A DNA stretch of 37,538 nt, taken from Aestuariivita sp. Lineage in GTDB: Bacteria; Pseudomonadota; Alphaproteobacteria; Rhodobacterales; Rhodobacteraceae. Where the stretch lies: assembly GCA_026709985.1 (NCBI GenBank), contig JAPORY010000074.1, forward strand, positions 1 through 37,538. The letters run 5' to 3'. Positions 26,451-36,870 of this stretch are shown one piece after another (position 1 is the stretch's first letter; each line of letters opens with the position of its first letter). A program made the position numbers and the translations under genes. The notes under the pieces were generated by a model. That model searched no databases. It saw only the letters and a program-made list of their open reading frames with translations, and was not told the origin of the DNA.

Positions 26451-27773
26451 CAATGTACCCGCGATGACCCCACAATCTAACCATGGGGGAGATAGCTTTA
26501 TCGCGCTGCAAGGTTCCGTAGTCAATGAACGGGACTTTTCCTCCCGAAGTTGCGGGATTACTTGTGTCGATTGGTCGTCGGCAAGCCTCCACCAGCAAAA
26601 ACAGGATACTGCCGATATCAAGTGATCTTCGGCTTAACGTATCAAGGGTGCAATTCACGTGGCAAGGGCTCGGCTCACCCGTTGGAACAATCTTACGCAT
26701 TTTTGTCGCTTCTTGCGAACATAATGTCGCCTTAATTTTTGGTGATTGCTCCAACTGATCAATAGCATTTCGGCGAATTTATAGATACCAAACAGTCTTA
26801 CCGAATTCGATATAGCCACCATGCGCCTGACAGACGACTAAATATTGCTTATTCTCTGGAACCAGCACATGACGCCGGTTAGGCCCTCTTGTGAGATTAC
26901 TTCTGAAGTTTCACCAACGCCAAGGAAATGGTTATCGAATGTCCGGTGAAAATTGAAGAATACCGAGCGATGCACCGCTAATGAGGATCTCCCTCCGCCG
27001 ACGCCTATCGTTCCAGAGAAGACCAAGAGCCGCCCACGGGAGATATCCGAACGCATTGAAGCCGAACCGAACATATATCCGAAGAACAATGCAAGTCTCG
27101 CGATTGACTCTCGCACACCCAATAGCACGATCGGGGTTTTGATTGTAATTGAACAATACGGTTCGGGAACATTGTTCTATCCGACAAGGAGTTCAGACGG
27201 CTGGACTTCCTACGAAGACGCCGCAAATCTATATTCCAAAGGTGGCGCTGATGAATTACAAGGAGCAGATGTTCGGTAGTGGGAAATGCGGTAGATCGCG
27301 CCAACCAAGTCGAATATTCGAGCAAGAAAAACTAGAGCGACGGGAATGACCAGCGTCCTAGGCCCAAAAAGCCTATCATCAACCAAAAGTCACAAGAAAG
27401 GCAAACCTACGCGCCAACCGCAGAAGCCAGAGTAATTTCCCGACGCCAGTCGTTGTCCTGATAAGGACGATTAGAGCAAGCTTTACAGCGTAATAGTTCA
27501 GTTGATTTCAAATGGAGCGCGATCGGTATTGCTATAGGTTCACTTGATATTCGCTTCTCTAAATTTGCCCTTCTCAACAGAATTACGGTTCGGTACAGTG
27601 CTAGATGGCGCCAACTAAAATTCACAATAGCTCTTAGCGACTATAGCTTTACTCGCCAAAATTTCCGCTTAAAGTACCTATCGAAACTCGACAATTTCCC
27701 GTAGATCATCCAAAGAGTATGCTGATAGCTGTCAACCGAGCAACCTGAGGCAGTGCAGGGAATTTAGGGGAAA
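26451..27773. other. Long non-coding stretch downstream of tRNA-Thr
   Basis: About 1.3 kb with no gene I can support. Open frames exist on both strands (for example minus 26838-27128, with hydrophobic stretches) but none has a ribosome binding site or a recognisable domain. It may be debris of former genes. In other genomes the 3' side of tRNA genes is a frequent integration site, but no integrase or attachment repeat is visible. Confidence 0.45.
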
Positions 27774-28556
27774 ATGCGCATTCTTCTCACCAATGACGAC
27801 GGAATCAATGCGACGGGATTGACTGTTCTCCAGCAAATCGCTGAAGAACTTGCTGGCCCCATCGGGGAGATTTGGGTGGTCGCCCCTGCCTTCGAGCAGT
27901 CAGGCGTTGCTCATTGCATTAGCTACATTACGCCCATGATGATTACCCAAGTCGGTGAGCGCCGTTGGACAACGGAAGGATCACCAGCAGATTGCGTCAT
28001 TGCCGCCCTTCACGAAGTTATGACGCAATCACCCCCGGATCTCATTCTATCTGGGGTTAATCGCGGCAACAATGCGGCCGAAAACGCCCTTTACTCTGGA
28101 ACACTTGGTGGAGCGATGGAAGGAGCCCTGCAGGGATACACTTCCTTCGCCCTTTCACAATATTATGGTCCGTCAACGCAAGATATGCCAGACCCCTTTG
28201 AGGCGGCTCGTCAGCATGGCGCGGATGTTATTCGACGGGTCCTTAATCTCAACCTGCCGAGAGCAAACGGTTACCAACTATTCTTCAATGTTAACTTCCC
28301 GCCGGTATCGGCATCGGCGGTACGTGGCATACAAGTAGCACCACAAGGGGTCCGGCCCAACAGCGCATTTGGCGTCCATTCCCATAAGTCACCGTCAGGA
28401 AGACGCTTCCTTTGGGTTACGGGACCACAACAACAGCACCCTAGTCAAGCTGGCACTGACGCAGACCAGAATCTGAAAGGGTTTATTTCAATTACCCCGA
28501 TGTCTGCCGATTTGACCCAATACGACGCAGTTAACGCCATGAAGACAAGCCTATGA
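27774..28556 (+). CDS. surE: 5'/3'-nucleotidase SurE
   Basis: 260 aa; a metal-dependent nucleoside 5'-monophosphate phosphatase. The metal site [14 protein letters not shown] is at the N-terminus (D8, D9). [10 protein letters not shown] (around 41-50), GSPADCV and the [18 protein letters not shown] segment complete the active site. AGGGGAAA precedes the ATG. It is the first gene of a coupled surE-pcm-lipoprotein set, the order usual in alphaproteobacteria. Confidence 0.96.
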   Translation: MRILLTNDDGINATGLTVLQQIAEELAGPIGEIWVVAPAFEQSGVAHCISYITPMMITQVGERRWTTEGSPADCVIAALHEVMTQSPPDLILSGVNRGNNAAENALYSGTLGGAMEGALQGYTSFALSQYYGPSTQDMPDPFEAARQHGADVIRRVLNLNLPRANGYQLFFNVNFPPVSASAVRGIQVAPQGVRPNSAFGVHSHKSPSGRRFLWVTGPQQQHPSQAGTDADQNLKGFISITPMSADLTQYDAVNAMKTSL

Positions 28557-29200
28557 CCTTCAGCGAAGCCGAAACAAAAATGCGCTTTCTGTTTGCGCTG
28601 CGTTCGAACGGTGTCGTGAACCAACGGGTTCTGTCGGCGATGGAGTCTGTTGATCGTTCGGAATTCGTGCAAGGGATTTTTTCTGACCGAGCGCACGAGG
28701 ACCTACCCCTTCCCATAGACTGCGGCCAAACGATCTCACAACCCTCAATCGTTGGGCTCATGACGCAGGCGTTACAGGTTGAAGCGCGAGATCGTGTGCT
28801 TGAGATCGGCACGGGATCGGGGTATCAGGCAGCGATTCTATCGAAACTCGCTCGCAGGGTGTATTCGGTTGAGCGCCATCGTCGCCTCGTCAAAGTTGCA
28901 CGAGAACTCTATCACAAACTTGATATCACCAATGTAACAGTTTTCTTGGGCGACGGTTCCCTTGGTTTATCAGAGCAAGCTCCGTTCGATCGAATTATCG
29001 TGACGGCGGCAGCTGAAGACCCTCCCAGCCCGCTGCTATCGCAACTCAAGGTCGGTGGAACGATGGTCATCCCAGTCGGGCGCTCTAATCTCTACCAAGA
29101 CCTCATTCGAGTGCGAAAGACCGAAGACGGGATGGAGTATGATGAACTTCGTACCGTGCGCTTCGTGCCGCTGCTTGAAGGTATCGGCGGCAATGGCTAA
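28553..29200 (+). CDS. pcm: Protein-L-isoaspartate O-methyltransferase
   Basis: 215 aa. It repairs isoaspartyl residues in damaged proteins using S-adenosylmethionine. The SAM-binding motif [14 protein letters not shown], the upstream substrate-side segment [18 protein letters not shown], and the later [12 protein letters not shown] are the family signatures. Full length. Its ATG overlaps the surE stop (ATGA), so the two are translationally coupled. Confidence 0.95.
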   Translation: MTFSEAETKMRFLFALRSNGVVNQRVLSAMESVDRSEFVQGIFSDRAHEDLPLPIDCGQTISQPSIVGLMTQALQVEARDRVLEIGTGSGYQAAILSKLARRVYSVERHRRLVKVARELYHKLDITNVTVFLGDGSLGLSEQAPFDRIIVTAAAEDPPSPLLSQLKVGGTMVIPVGRSNLYQDLIRVRKTEDGMEYDELRTVRFVPLLEGIGGNG

Positions 29201-29249
29201 ATTTTCTTTTAGGAATTGCGATTGCACATGCGCATGTAGGAAAACCAAA

Positions 29250-30389
29250 ATGACACGGCGAATCCAACTCGCATCAATTCTATCCCTTTCAATGTTAGGG
29301 ATCGCAGCCTGTGCCCTGAGCCCAGACATTGATATACGCTCAAACCTAGGCGGCTTTTCAACCGCAGAGGCAGCACGAACAAATATTACTGACCGCCCTG
29401 ATGCGGACTCTCGTGGATTAATTTCTTATCCGAATTTTCAGTTCGTTGTCGCCCGAGAAGGCGATACCGTGGAGACTGTGGCGCGTCGAATCAATGTCGG
29501 AACACGAGACCTCGCCCAATATAATTCGATCCCGTCCGACACAGCACTTCGAAAAGGTGAAATCCTCTCTCTACCTTATCCGGTTGATCCGTCGACACCA
29601 GAAAACTCCCAGCCTCTTGACTTGGAAACGCTGGCATCAAGAGCACTAAATGATACGCCGACCGAGTCTGGACACTCAGCAATCTCCGACACCGAGACTG
29701 GGGACTATCCGATCCGACACAGAGTGGAGCGTGGTGAGACCGCCTATACGATTGCCCGACTCTATCGGGTACCGGTCCAATCGCTTGCGAGTTGGAATGG
29801 ACTCGATAGCAATTTCTCCGTTCGCGAGGGACAATATTTGCTCATCTTGGACTCTAATCAAGATTCGGAGGCGCCCGATAACCCCGAAATCGTCACGACG
29901 GAAATCTCATCACCTGGCGCTGGCACACTAACACCAACGCCACCCTCGGCGCAAAAACCGTTGCCTGATACTGCGGCCGAGAATATTGAAACACCGGCGG
30001 CGGCACCAGAAGCGTTTCTTGACACAACAGCGTCGTCGTCGGCGGCCATGGCCATGCCAGTAAGAGGTAAGGTGATTCGTGATTTTGAAAAGGGCAAGAG
30101 TGACAGTATTGTACTCTCAGCCGAACCCGCTAGCCCTGTCAAGGCCGCAGCCGATGGAACCGTTGTTGCAATTACGTCAGACGCTAATCGAGTTCCGATC
30201 GTAATTGTTCGGCATCCGAACAACATTATGAGCGTATATGCCAATCTTGATGAGATTATGATCCGGAACGGAGATACCGTCAAAAAAGGTCAGCAGATTG
30301 CAAGGCTACGCGAAGAGCCGAATTCCTATCTGCACTTCGAAATTCGTGAGGGTCTGGAAGCTGTGGACCCAACAAACTACCTGCCATAA
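29250..30389 (+). CDS. LysM/LytM (M23-like) lipoprotein, NlpD-type, catalytically degenerate
   Basis: 379 aa from the ATG at 29250 (AGGA upstream). The frame is open further upstream, but that part overlaps pcm and is not family-like. A lipoprotein signal ends at IAAC with C21 as the lipidation site. Two LysM domains (about 64-110 and 155-200) would bind peptidoglycan, a Pro/Thr/Ala-rich linker runs from 201 to 265, and a LytM domain covers 269-379. Of the M23 zinc and catalytic residues only H362 (LHFEIR) remains: the first His and Asp of the N-terminal metal motif are missing (KSDSIVLSAE), N332 replaces the YxH His, and Y360 replaces the first His of HxH. It therefore probably activates an amidase for daughter-cell separation rather than cutting itself, as E. 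coli NlpD and EnvC do. Confidence 0.9.
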   Translation: MTRRIQLASILSLSMLGIAACALSPDIDIRSNLGGFSTAEAARTNITDRPDADSRGLISYPNFQFVVAREGDTVETVARRINVGTRDLAQYNSIPSDTALRKGEILSLPYPVDPSTPENSQPLDLETLASRALNDTPTESGHSAISDTETGDYPIRHRVERGETAYTIARLYRVPVQSLASWNGLDSNFSVREGQYLLILDSNQDSEAPDNPEIVTTEISSPGAGTLTPTPPSAQKPLPDTAAENIETPAAAPEAFLDTTASSSAAMAMPVRGKVIRDFEKGKSDSIVLSAEPASPVKAAADGTVVAITSDANRVPIVIVRHPNNIMSVYANLDEIMIRNGDTVKKGQQIARLREEPNSYLHFEIREGLEAVDPTNYLP

Positions 30390-30422
30390 TAGCTTCGCTG
30401 GGTCAGCGTATGTTCGACCGTT

Positions 30423-31259
30423 CTATATTCGAACACTATGGCGGCCAGCATAATCGACAAAAAACTGCCATGCCACCCGTCCCGACCGAGCGCCTCGCGC
30501 CGCTTGCCACGCGAGGGCCTCCGCCTTAAGGATTTCGGCATCATAATCAACGCGGTAACCCTCGCAGTAACCCGTTATCATCGACATGAATTCATCTTGG
30601 GAACAGGGGTAAAAACCGAGCCACAAACCAAAACGATCACTCAGTGATACTTTTTCCTCAACAGCTTCGGACGGATTGATCGAAGATGAGCGTTCATTTT
30701 CAATCATGTCGCGCGGCATTAAGTGACGACGATTTGATGTGGCATAAAAGACCACATTACGTGGTCTTCCCGCGATACCGCCATCAAGCACGACCTTCAA
30801 GTTCTGATAGTGTTCGTCGCTGCTCGCGAAACTAAGATCATCACACATCAAGATAAATTGGTAGGGTTCGGCCCTTAGTTGCTGCAACAACCGACCAACG
30901 GACGCTAAATCTTCCCGCTGCAACTCGACCAATTTTAGCTCTGGATATTGCGATAATATCTCCGCATGTACAGCTTTTACTAGACTCGACTTGCCCATAC
31001 CTCTTGCACCCCAGAGCAGGGCGTTGTTAGCAGCGTATCCTTCAGCGAAGCGTTTTGTATTTTCCCATAGCGCCTCCCGCGCTTGATCAATTCCAACCAA
31101 GAGATCAATATCAATGCGGTTTACTGAGCGCACAACTTCAAAGCGATCCGGTTCAATCTGCCAGATATAAGCGGCAGCAAGCGCAAAATCTGGCTTCGCC
31201 GGCAGCGATGGCTGCATTCTTTCAAGTGCTGCCGCGATCCGCTCCAAAATATTCTTCAT
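30423..31259 (-). CDS. DUF815 family AAA ATPase
   Basis: 278 aa. Walker [10 protein letters not shown] (84-92), Walker B FILMCDD (135-141) and a sensor-1-like [12 protein letters not shown] form an AAA+ type ATPase core. The segment [30 protein letters not shown] is the DUF815 signature. No membrane segment. The family is widespread in proteobacteria and its function is not established. The ATG overlaps the tatC stop (ATGA), so here it is the last gene of a tatABC operon, which could hint at a role near export or assembly, though gene order alone is weak evidence. It converges on the lipoprotein gene with 33 bases between them. Confidence 0.92.
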   Translation of the reverse strand: MKNILERIAAALERMQPSLPAKPDFALAAAYIWQIEPDRFEVVRSVNRIDIDLLVGIDQAREALWENTKRFAEGYAANNALLWGARGMGKSSLVKAVHAEILSQYPELKLVELQREDLASVGRLLQQLRAEPYQFILMCDDLSFASSDEHYQNLKVVLDGGIAGRPRNVVFYATSNRRHLMPRDMIENERSSSINPSEAVEEKVSLSDRFGLWLGFYPCSQDEFMSMITGYCEGYRVDYDAEILKAEALAWQAARGARSGRVAWQFFVDYAGRHSVRI

Positions 31260-32149
31260 GAGTTACCCTCTCCTGTCGGCGACTCTTGAGGTTGCCCCTG
31301 TGGTTTATTGTTGTCGTCGTCATCAAACCAAATACCTTGCGCTCGCATTTCTGCTTCGCGTTTCTTTTCGACCCGCTTCACGAGCTGGATCGATAACTCG
31401 TACAGCCCGTAGACCACCACAAAGAGAATAATCTGCGTAATGACATCCGGCGGGGTCACAAGCGCCGCTAGCACGAGAATTCCAACCACCGCATACTTTC
31501 TCACCGCTCCCAAGCCCGCAGCGGAAACTAGTCCCGCTTTTCCCATTAAGGTCAGTAATACGGGCAGTTGGAAACATAAGCCAAACGCGACGATGAATTT
31601 GATGGTGAGATTGAGATACTCCTGCGCTGACCCTTGAAAGACAACCGAAAGACCTTGTGGAGAATCGGGGCCTGTGACGGCCTCACCGCCAGTGCCAAAT
31701 TGTTGGAACCCAAGAAAGAAGTCGAACGCAAGCGGTGTGACGATATAAAAGGCAAAGGCTGCACCCAGAAAAAACATGAAGGGGGAGGCGATTAAAAAGG
31801 GCAGAAAGGCATTTTTTTCCGCCCGGTACAAACCAGGTGCCACAAATCGCCACATCTGTTGGGCGATAAAAGGAAACGAAAGCATAAAACCGCCGAGAAG
31901 GGATACCTTGATCGCGACAAAGAATCCTTCTTGGGGACTTATGAAAATAAGTCCGCAGTCCTGATCTCGCTGTGCCAATGCGCCGCATAGCGGGTTTGTG
32001 AGAAAATTAAAGATGGGCGTCGCTGCAAAAAAGCAGATCACCATCCCAATCAGAAAATAAACGACACTTCGTATCAGTCGCGTTCTGAGTTCGGCCAGAT
32101 GTTCGATCAGGGGAGCGGCCGAGGCATCGACTTCGTCAGCGCCGCTCAT
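31256..32149 (-). CDS. tatC: Sec-independent protein translocase subunit TatC
   Basis: 297 aa with six membrane helices. It is the twin-arginine signal receptor of the inner membrane. The cytoplasmic N-terminus holds [15 protein letters not shown], the first periplasmic loop has FISPQEGFF, the second cytoplasmic loop [13 protein letters not shown], and the fifth loop [12 protein letters not shown], all diagnostic. The C-terminal tail after the last helix is long, acidic and Gln/Pro-rich. The start overlaps the tatB stop by four bases. Confidence 0.97.
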   Translation of the reverse strand: MSGADEVDASAAPLIEHLAELRTRLIRSVVYFLIGMVICFFAATPIFNFLTNPLCGALAQRDQDCGLIFISPQEGFFVAIKVSLLGGFMLSFPFIAQQMWRFVAPGLYRAEKNAFLPFLIASPFMFFLGAAFAFYIVTPLAFDFFLGFQQFGTGGEAVTGPDSPQGLSVVFQGSAQEYLNLTIKFIVAFGLCFQLPVLLTLMGKAGLVSAAGLGAVRKYAVVGILVLAALVTPPDVITQIILFVVVYGLYELSIQLVKRVEKKREAEMRAQGIWFDDDDNNKPQGQPQESPTGEGNS

Positions 32150-32613
32150 GTCTGGGATTCGGATATCTCTGTTTCTAATTCTGCCTCGTATTGGGCGGCT
32201 TTCCTGCTGGCGTCTTCCGCCTCAGCTTTTTTTCGCTCTGCTGCCTGTCGGGCTGAGGTCGCTTTGATCTTTTTCGCTTGCAATTCTCGCTCGGCGGATA
32301 ACTTGCCCGTCTCGCTTTCTGGATCGTATTTCTCTGCTCTAAAAGCTTGAGATATGTCTTTGGTGGCGTCCCTCACGCCGTCCATAACTCCGCCCAATGG
32401 ATTAGACGCAACTCTGAGGCCCTTAGCCACCTCGTTCACACCCGACTCATCCGCGGCCTCATTCATCGCTCGCGTAAAATCGCGCGCCATTGCACGGGCC
32501 TTACCGACAAACCGACCCAAATTACGAAACAACATAGGTAAATCTTTGGGCCCAATGACAATAAGTGCCACGACACCGATGATCAGCAGTTCAGTCCAGC
32601 CAAGATCAAGCAT
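32146..32613 (-). CDS. tatB: Sec-independent protein translocase subunit TatB
   Basis: 155 aa. One N-terminal membrane helix ([20 protein letters not shown]), the GPKDLP hinge typical of TatB, then an amphipathic helix ([19 protein letters not shown]) and a long charged, coiled-coil-like tail. It binds TatC and receives twin-arginine substrates. It lies six bases after tatA and overlaps tatC. Confidence 0.95.
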   Translation of the reverse strand: MLDLGWTELLIIGVVALIVIGPKDLPMLFRNLGRFVGKARAMARDFTRAMNEAADESGVNEVAKGLRVASNPLGGVMDGVRDATKDISQAFRAEKYDPESETGKLSAERELQAKKIKATSARQAAERKKAEAEDASRKAAQYEAELETEISESQT

Positions 32614-32619
32614 TGCAAT

Positions 32620-32835
32620 TTAGACCTTGTCCTTGTCATTTTCTGTGGTGACCTCAACCGTGTCCGCTACCGCCTGGCTCTCAAGTTCTTCTGTTCCGTC
32701 TTTCACGCCTTTTTTGAAGGCGGTGATTCCTTTGCCCATCTCTCCCATCAAGCCTGCAATCTTTCCTCGCCCAAACAGGACTAACACTACCACGACGATT
32801 AATAGCAGGCCCGGTAGGCCGATATTGTTCAACAT
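32620..32835 (-). CDS. tatA: Sec-independent protein translocase subunit TatA
   Basis: 71 aa. A single membrane helix ([20 protein letters not shown]) with the FG hinge, an amphipathic helix ([17 protein letters not shown]) and an acidic tail. It oligomerises to form the pore for folded proteins. A strong ribosome binding site AAGGGAG precedes the ATG. First gene of the tatABC-DUF815 operon; the promoter must lie in the following gap. Confidence 0.96.
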   Translation of the reverse strand: MLNNIGLPGLLLIVVVVLVLFGRGKIAGLMGEMGKGITAFKKGVKDGTEELESQAVADTVEVTTENDKDKV

Positions 32836-33808
32836 CTCTAATACTCCCTTTCATGGCTTTGGACGGACGAGACTGCGCCGTCGTTGCGCACACGCCTCTC
32901 TTTCAACAAAAGTTATGTGTGCAGTCTCATTTCACCTATCACCTAGAGTTATTCTCATAGGTGGGAACAACATTGTTTCTTGGTATCCAACATGCACCCC
33001 CTCTGATCGCCCACCTTATGGCTCATTTTTTTCTCCTACGGTGATGATGAGCTAAGTTACTCGTCGCATGATAACCCACTCAACAATTGTGCGCCATTAT
33101 CTCCCCTGTATAAACGGCAATGAGTCTTGGCTCGATCGTATTGTCGCAGCCCTTTAACTTCAAATTACCCTGTCCACCTATCAGTCACCACCGCACCACT
33201 CAAATCAATACGGGAGTGGCCTATAGCATTTATATTGTCAGCCAGTAAAACGCCTCTGCATTTGTGAACACAGTACTCCTTTTACTTTCCTTATGGAACT
33301 CAAATAAAAAGGTAAAGACTATGACGTTTTCTGCAGTGCGCCTCAGATTAACCTCGCATCCCAAGGCGGACAAGTCGCATCATAGGTCTTCATTACCGTT
33401 AACCCCAAGACTTGTGTCTAGATCACAATCTGAATTCTTGAGCGATGGCTTGGCCTGTTCTGGATGCAAAATTTTTCGATTGCGCTTATATTCCACCATT
33501 AAGAATCAGCCGTGCGACTACATTTGGTATGACTAGGATTGATTACACTCCCCAGCTTCTTGAGAGAAATTGGCAACATCCAAGAGTTCCTTGAAATTCA
33601 TTCGAGCGAATCTCACCCTCCGTACTGGTTTTTTTGTATTACAGTTTCAACAAGGAAACGTACCACGAGGCTTTTTTCACAATCTTCTGCGGGTTAAGTT
33701 GCGGCAGCGGTAGGAGAGAATAATTGGCTTTGTCGTCAGAGCCAACATTAGTAGCGGCCTGATTAATGGAATGAAAAGCAGCCTTCGACAGAACTCAATT
33801 TGTTATCC
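32836..33808. other. Intergenic between tatA and the MaoC-like gene, nothing recognised
   Basis: Nearly 1 kb. It must hold the tatA promoter. The open frame at 33264-33536 has no domain, odd composition and no ribosome binding site, so I do not call it. In many relatives scpA/scpB genes precede tatA; they are absent here. Confidence 0.45.
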
Positions 33809-34252
33809 TTAGTCGAATTTTCGACTTGGTGCCAATACCGTTGCGTTTCCCGCCAGTACCAGTTTATCAGCAACAATGCATTGACAGTCAAGTTCGACGC
33901 GCCGCCTCGAAAAGTCGATACTCGCAACAGTTACTTCTGCATGAACGAGATCTGCAGGGCGTACTGGAGCCAGAAACTCAAGCGTCTGGCGAAGATATAC
34001 TGTCCCGTGACTCGGCAATTGCTCCCCGATCACCGCCGAGATGAGTGATGCCGTCAGCATTCCGTGTGCAACCCGTCCAGAGAAGATGGTATCTCGTGCG
34101 TAGTCGTCGTCAAGGTGCACCGGATTTCGGTCCGTAGAAATTTCCGCGAACATTCGGATATCATCATCGGTTATCTGTTTTTGGAGACTGCGCGACATTC
34201 CAATTTCCAAATCTTCTATACATATTGTACCAATCAATTGTTTTTCTAGCAT
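33809..34252 (-). CDS. MaoC-like (R)-specific enoyl-CoA hydratase family protein
   Basis: 147 aa, a single hot-dog domain. The hydratase motif DRNPVHLDDDYA gives the catalytic pair D41 and H46, and the segment RVAHGMLTASLIS is the usual active-site helix. Such proteins hydrate trans-2-enoyl-CoA to (R)-3-hydroxyacyl-CoA, and PhaJ types feed fatty-acid intermediates into PHA. With phaR and a phasin gene in the same window a PHA role is plausible, but the gene stands alone about 13 kb away and could serve another pathway. The ribosome binding site is weak. Confidence 0.85.
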   Translation of the reverse strand: MLEKQLIGTICIEDLEIGMSRSLQKQITDDDIRMFAEISTDRNPVHLDDDYARDTIFSGRVAHGMLTASLISAVIGEQLPSHGTVYLRQTLEFLAPVRPADLVHAEVTVASIDFSRRRVELDCQCIVADKLVLAGNATVLAPSRKFD

Positions 34253-36314
34253 GATCTACTCTTGGAAGGCTTCGGTGCAGCGAATTGCAATAACCGCATT
34301 TTTTGGATCAAATTATTCGTATCTATCTGGGGTGCCAAACTCACTATAGCTGCGACGGGATTTCACTCATCTATGTTGGCGCGGTGTGCGCGGGAATAGC
34401 AACTTTAAGCAAAGGGTTGTTTGCCAAACGGCTTCCGCCATTTTTTTGCTCCCACTGATTTTACAACATAATTATACCTGTTTGCCGCGTCCTGCATTAG
34501 GCTAAATGGCGCCTGTCAAAAACCCTCTTATCTTTGCAAATTCCAAGCACTTGCGCCGGCCGATTTTCACCAAAACCTCCCAACCAATACCCTTTAGACA
34601 AGATAAGAAGTGCGCATTATAATAGAGTAAATCGTGATCTTTTGCTTCGGAGTTCTTTATTCCTGCTTGGCAGCAAGATTAGGAATTTTCGTAAGGCAGT
34701 ACAGAATGTGCCATTTCCCAACAGTTGTCTCCGACTTATTATGTTGTTTGGATATATCGGTAATGCTGGTTTAAGAGTAGTAGCTTTTTCATCGGTAATC
34801 ACTCGCACACGCCGTCTTTCCGGGCTTTGAGTTTTAAGCACACATCCAGTGGTGAGGATCAACTTGACCCCACCTCGACAGGTTCCTTTTGCGTCGGGCA
34901 TTCATTGAATTCTGATATCAAGACCGCCATCAATGATACCTAACTGATGGAGGTTCAATCACGGGTGATGTGACTGTTAGAATTATTCCAGAAGACCAGA
35001 ATGTTGCACTGAAACGGATTGCGCACTCTAACAGCTGCAGCACCGAGAAGTATGATGAGACCTTAGGCCAAGAATTTGCAATTGATCGCAATACTGCGGA
35101 CAATGACCTAGTGCCCTTTGAATGATCATTCTCAACACAATGCAACCGGCGCAAACTATGAGGCCCAAGCCCGATGCGACTGTCATGGCGTGGTTTGGTC
35201 AACAAGTGCCAGCCAAACGCTGCACCACTATCATCAACCAAGCTGAGATGCTTTATCGGCTTTATGGCCTAACCAATGGAAAAAAGAAGGGGCGTCTCTA
35301 GAGCACTTTGGTCGCGTTGTTCAAAGTAGACCTCAAAGATTGCCGCCTCGGTTTCATGGGCGCACGCCGCTTTAATTTGGCGCACAGATTACCACCGCCG
35401 TCCGTCAGAAGCACGGACACGATTATGTGAAAGACCTTGATGGTCTGATCGCAGCCATTGCCTTGAACAATGAAGATTGCAGCGTCGACACAAGCAACAT
35501 TCAACCGTCTAAAGCCATGGGCGTGAATACGATCAACCCATGTGCGTCCGTGGTCTGATGATCAATCAACCGAATTCTGGATCACCTACCCCTGTGAGGT
35601 CGTTCTGATCAGGCCTTGCCGCGTTCGATGCGCGCTTCCTGATGCGAACCAGCCTAGATCAGGCAAGGTTGCTTGGTTTTATGAAGTCTTTCAACCAATA
35701 TGAGGTTAGCTACGAGCCCGTCTTAGCTCCATTCACAACCCACCGACACATGAGAGCGTGTCAAGCTCATAGAGCCACGGCACGAGAGAAACGAGCAGAA
35801 TGGCATTGAGAAGTGCTCCTTCCCCCTTCGTATAGTCTGACACCGTCCTTTCTATGACCGGATAAGGCTTGGTCACTTTTTTGGTCGTCTCTAGGCACTA
35901 TAGGGGTCACGGATCTCCCGTAAGATCTTCGCAGGCAGGTGATTTGGCGCGTCCATTTATGGCCGTTGCGGATCGTCAATCAAAGAAGCTTGCCCTTTCA
36001 AATCGCCCTATTTCATTGCTTTCTTGTCGAGATCAACGCCGGTGCGTGAACCCATAAAAGTCGAAAAAATTCAAATTTGTAGGCGACTACCGCTAACTAC
36101 GATTTTTTGCCGCAGGAAGGCAATTACGGCGAGGAAAATTTTTCGAAGCCGATCATGGTATTGCTATACGCACGACGATAAATGTCGCTACGTCAAATAT
36201 TTTTTTCTGACTAAAATTGTCGGGTTGAAAATTCTTAGTAAATCAATCAGAATAAAAACATTGACCAATTTGCTTGCCAACAAAAAATAGTTCCTCGCTA
36301 GAATCGGAGTAGTG
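34253..36314. other. Two-kilobase decayed region
   Basis: No intact gene. Two stretches read like protein without start codons: 34937-35125 (for example GDVTVRIIPEDQNVALKRIA) and 35375-35558 (KHGHDYVKDLDGLIAAIALN), both on the plus strand, each ending at a stop. I cannot place either in a family. They look like remnants of one or two genes, possibly mobile. The last 200 bases before 36315 are AT-rich and probably include the promoter of the iron-storage genes. Confidence 0.5.
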
Positions 36315-36488
36315 ATGCGTAAAGAATTTCGTGACGATTTAACAACTGCTGTTCATGAGTGGAGACAGATCTTACTCACCGCATTTGACTCTGGAACGCC
36401 GCAACTCTTCAATTTTGAAGATATGATAAACAAAGCCGAATTATCCCAGATTTATCGGTCGGAATTGCCGCCAGATGACAATGAATAA
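36315..36488 (+). CDS. Small hypothetical protein upstream of bfd-bfr
   Basis: 57 aa from the ATG at 36315, preceded by GGAG at the right distance; an in-frame GTG lies just before. Acidic and soluble, starting MRKEFRDDLTTAVHEWRQIL and ending ELPPDDNE, with no cysteines or membrane segment. I do not recognise it. The good start signals and clean composition argue for a real gene. It may share a transcript with bfd, 136 bases downstream. Confidence 0.5.
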   Translation: MRKEFRDDLTTAVHEWRQILLTAFDSGTPQLFNFEDMINKAELSQIYRSELPPDDNE

Positions 36489-36624
36489 CTGCTCATTGGG
36501 CGAATGTGGTATGCCCCGTGGCACCGAAAACCAATCGTCGAAATGTGCGCTCTCAAGCCGGATTGAAATCAAAGGCGCTCCCAAACCACTATGCACCAGT
36601 TAGAAATTTAGCCTTGATAAAAAC

Positions 36625-36870
36625 ATGATTGTCTGCCACTGTTGTAATATCACAGATAAAGATATTAATTCAGCGATAGACTGGATGCGAGCGTCTGATG
36701 TTGACGCCTTGATCACCCCGGGGAAGATTTATCGAGTGCTGGGCAAGTCACTGGAATGCGGAAGTTGCGTCTCGCTTTTTTTGGAAACCATGCGACTAAA
36801 CAACAACCTAAGAATTCCCGTCGGCCCCGCTTCTTGCGACCGACAAACAAGAGGTAGAAGCAAATCATGA
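36625..36870 (+). CDS. bfd: Bacterioferritin-associated ferredoxin-like [2Fe-2S] protein
   Basis: 81 aa BFD-like [2Fe-2S]-binding domain. The cluster cysteines are C4 and C6 (CHC) and C45 and C48 (CGSC), with an extra C7 next to the first pair. The second pair is a few residues further along than in E. coli Bfd (C38/C41). It would donate electrons to bacterioferritin to release stored iron. Its stop overlaps the bfr start (ATGA), and the pairing with bfr is the main support for the role. The C-terminal 20 residues are polar and basic. Confidence 0.88.
   Translation: MIVCHCCNITDKDINSAIDWMRASDVDALITPGKIYRVLGKSLECGSCVSLFLETMRLNNNLRIPVGPASCDRQTRGRSKS

Noticed and set aside
26838-27128. Hydrophobic minus-strand frame that could be a fragment of a membrane transporter
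   Set aside because: The hydrophobic stretches are short and no family motif could be named; the resemblance is too weak to call.
29226-29237. Perfect 12-bp palindrome ACATGCGCATGT before the lipoprotein gene
   Set aside because: Short, no partner copies noticed in the window, and it lies inside an operon where an operator is unlikely.
30411-30434. TGTTCGA-N10-TCGAACA as a bidirectional terminator between the lipoprotein and DUF815 genes
   Set aside because: The stem is only 7 bp with a long loop and no T-run, and it overlaps the end of the DUF815 coding region.
33264-33536. 90-codon plus-strand frame between tatA and the MaoC-like gene
   Set aside because: Atypical composition, no ribosome binding site and no domain.
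36601-36624. TTAGAAATTTAG upstream of bfd as an Irr/iron-control box
   Set aside because: It only partly resembles the inverted-repeat iron boxes of alphaproteobacteria, and AT-rich DNA gives such matches by chance.
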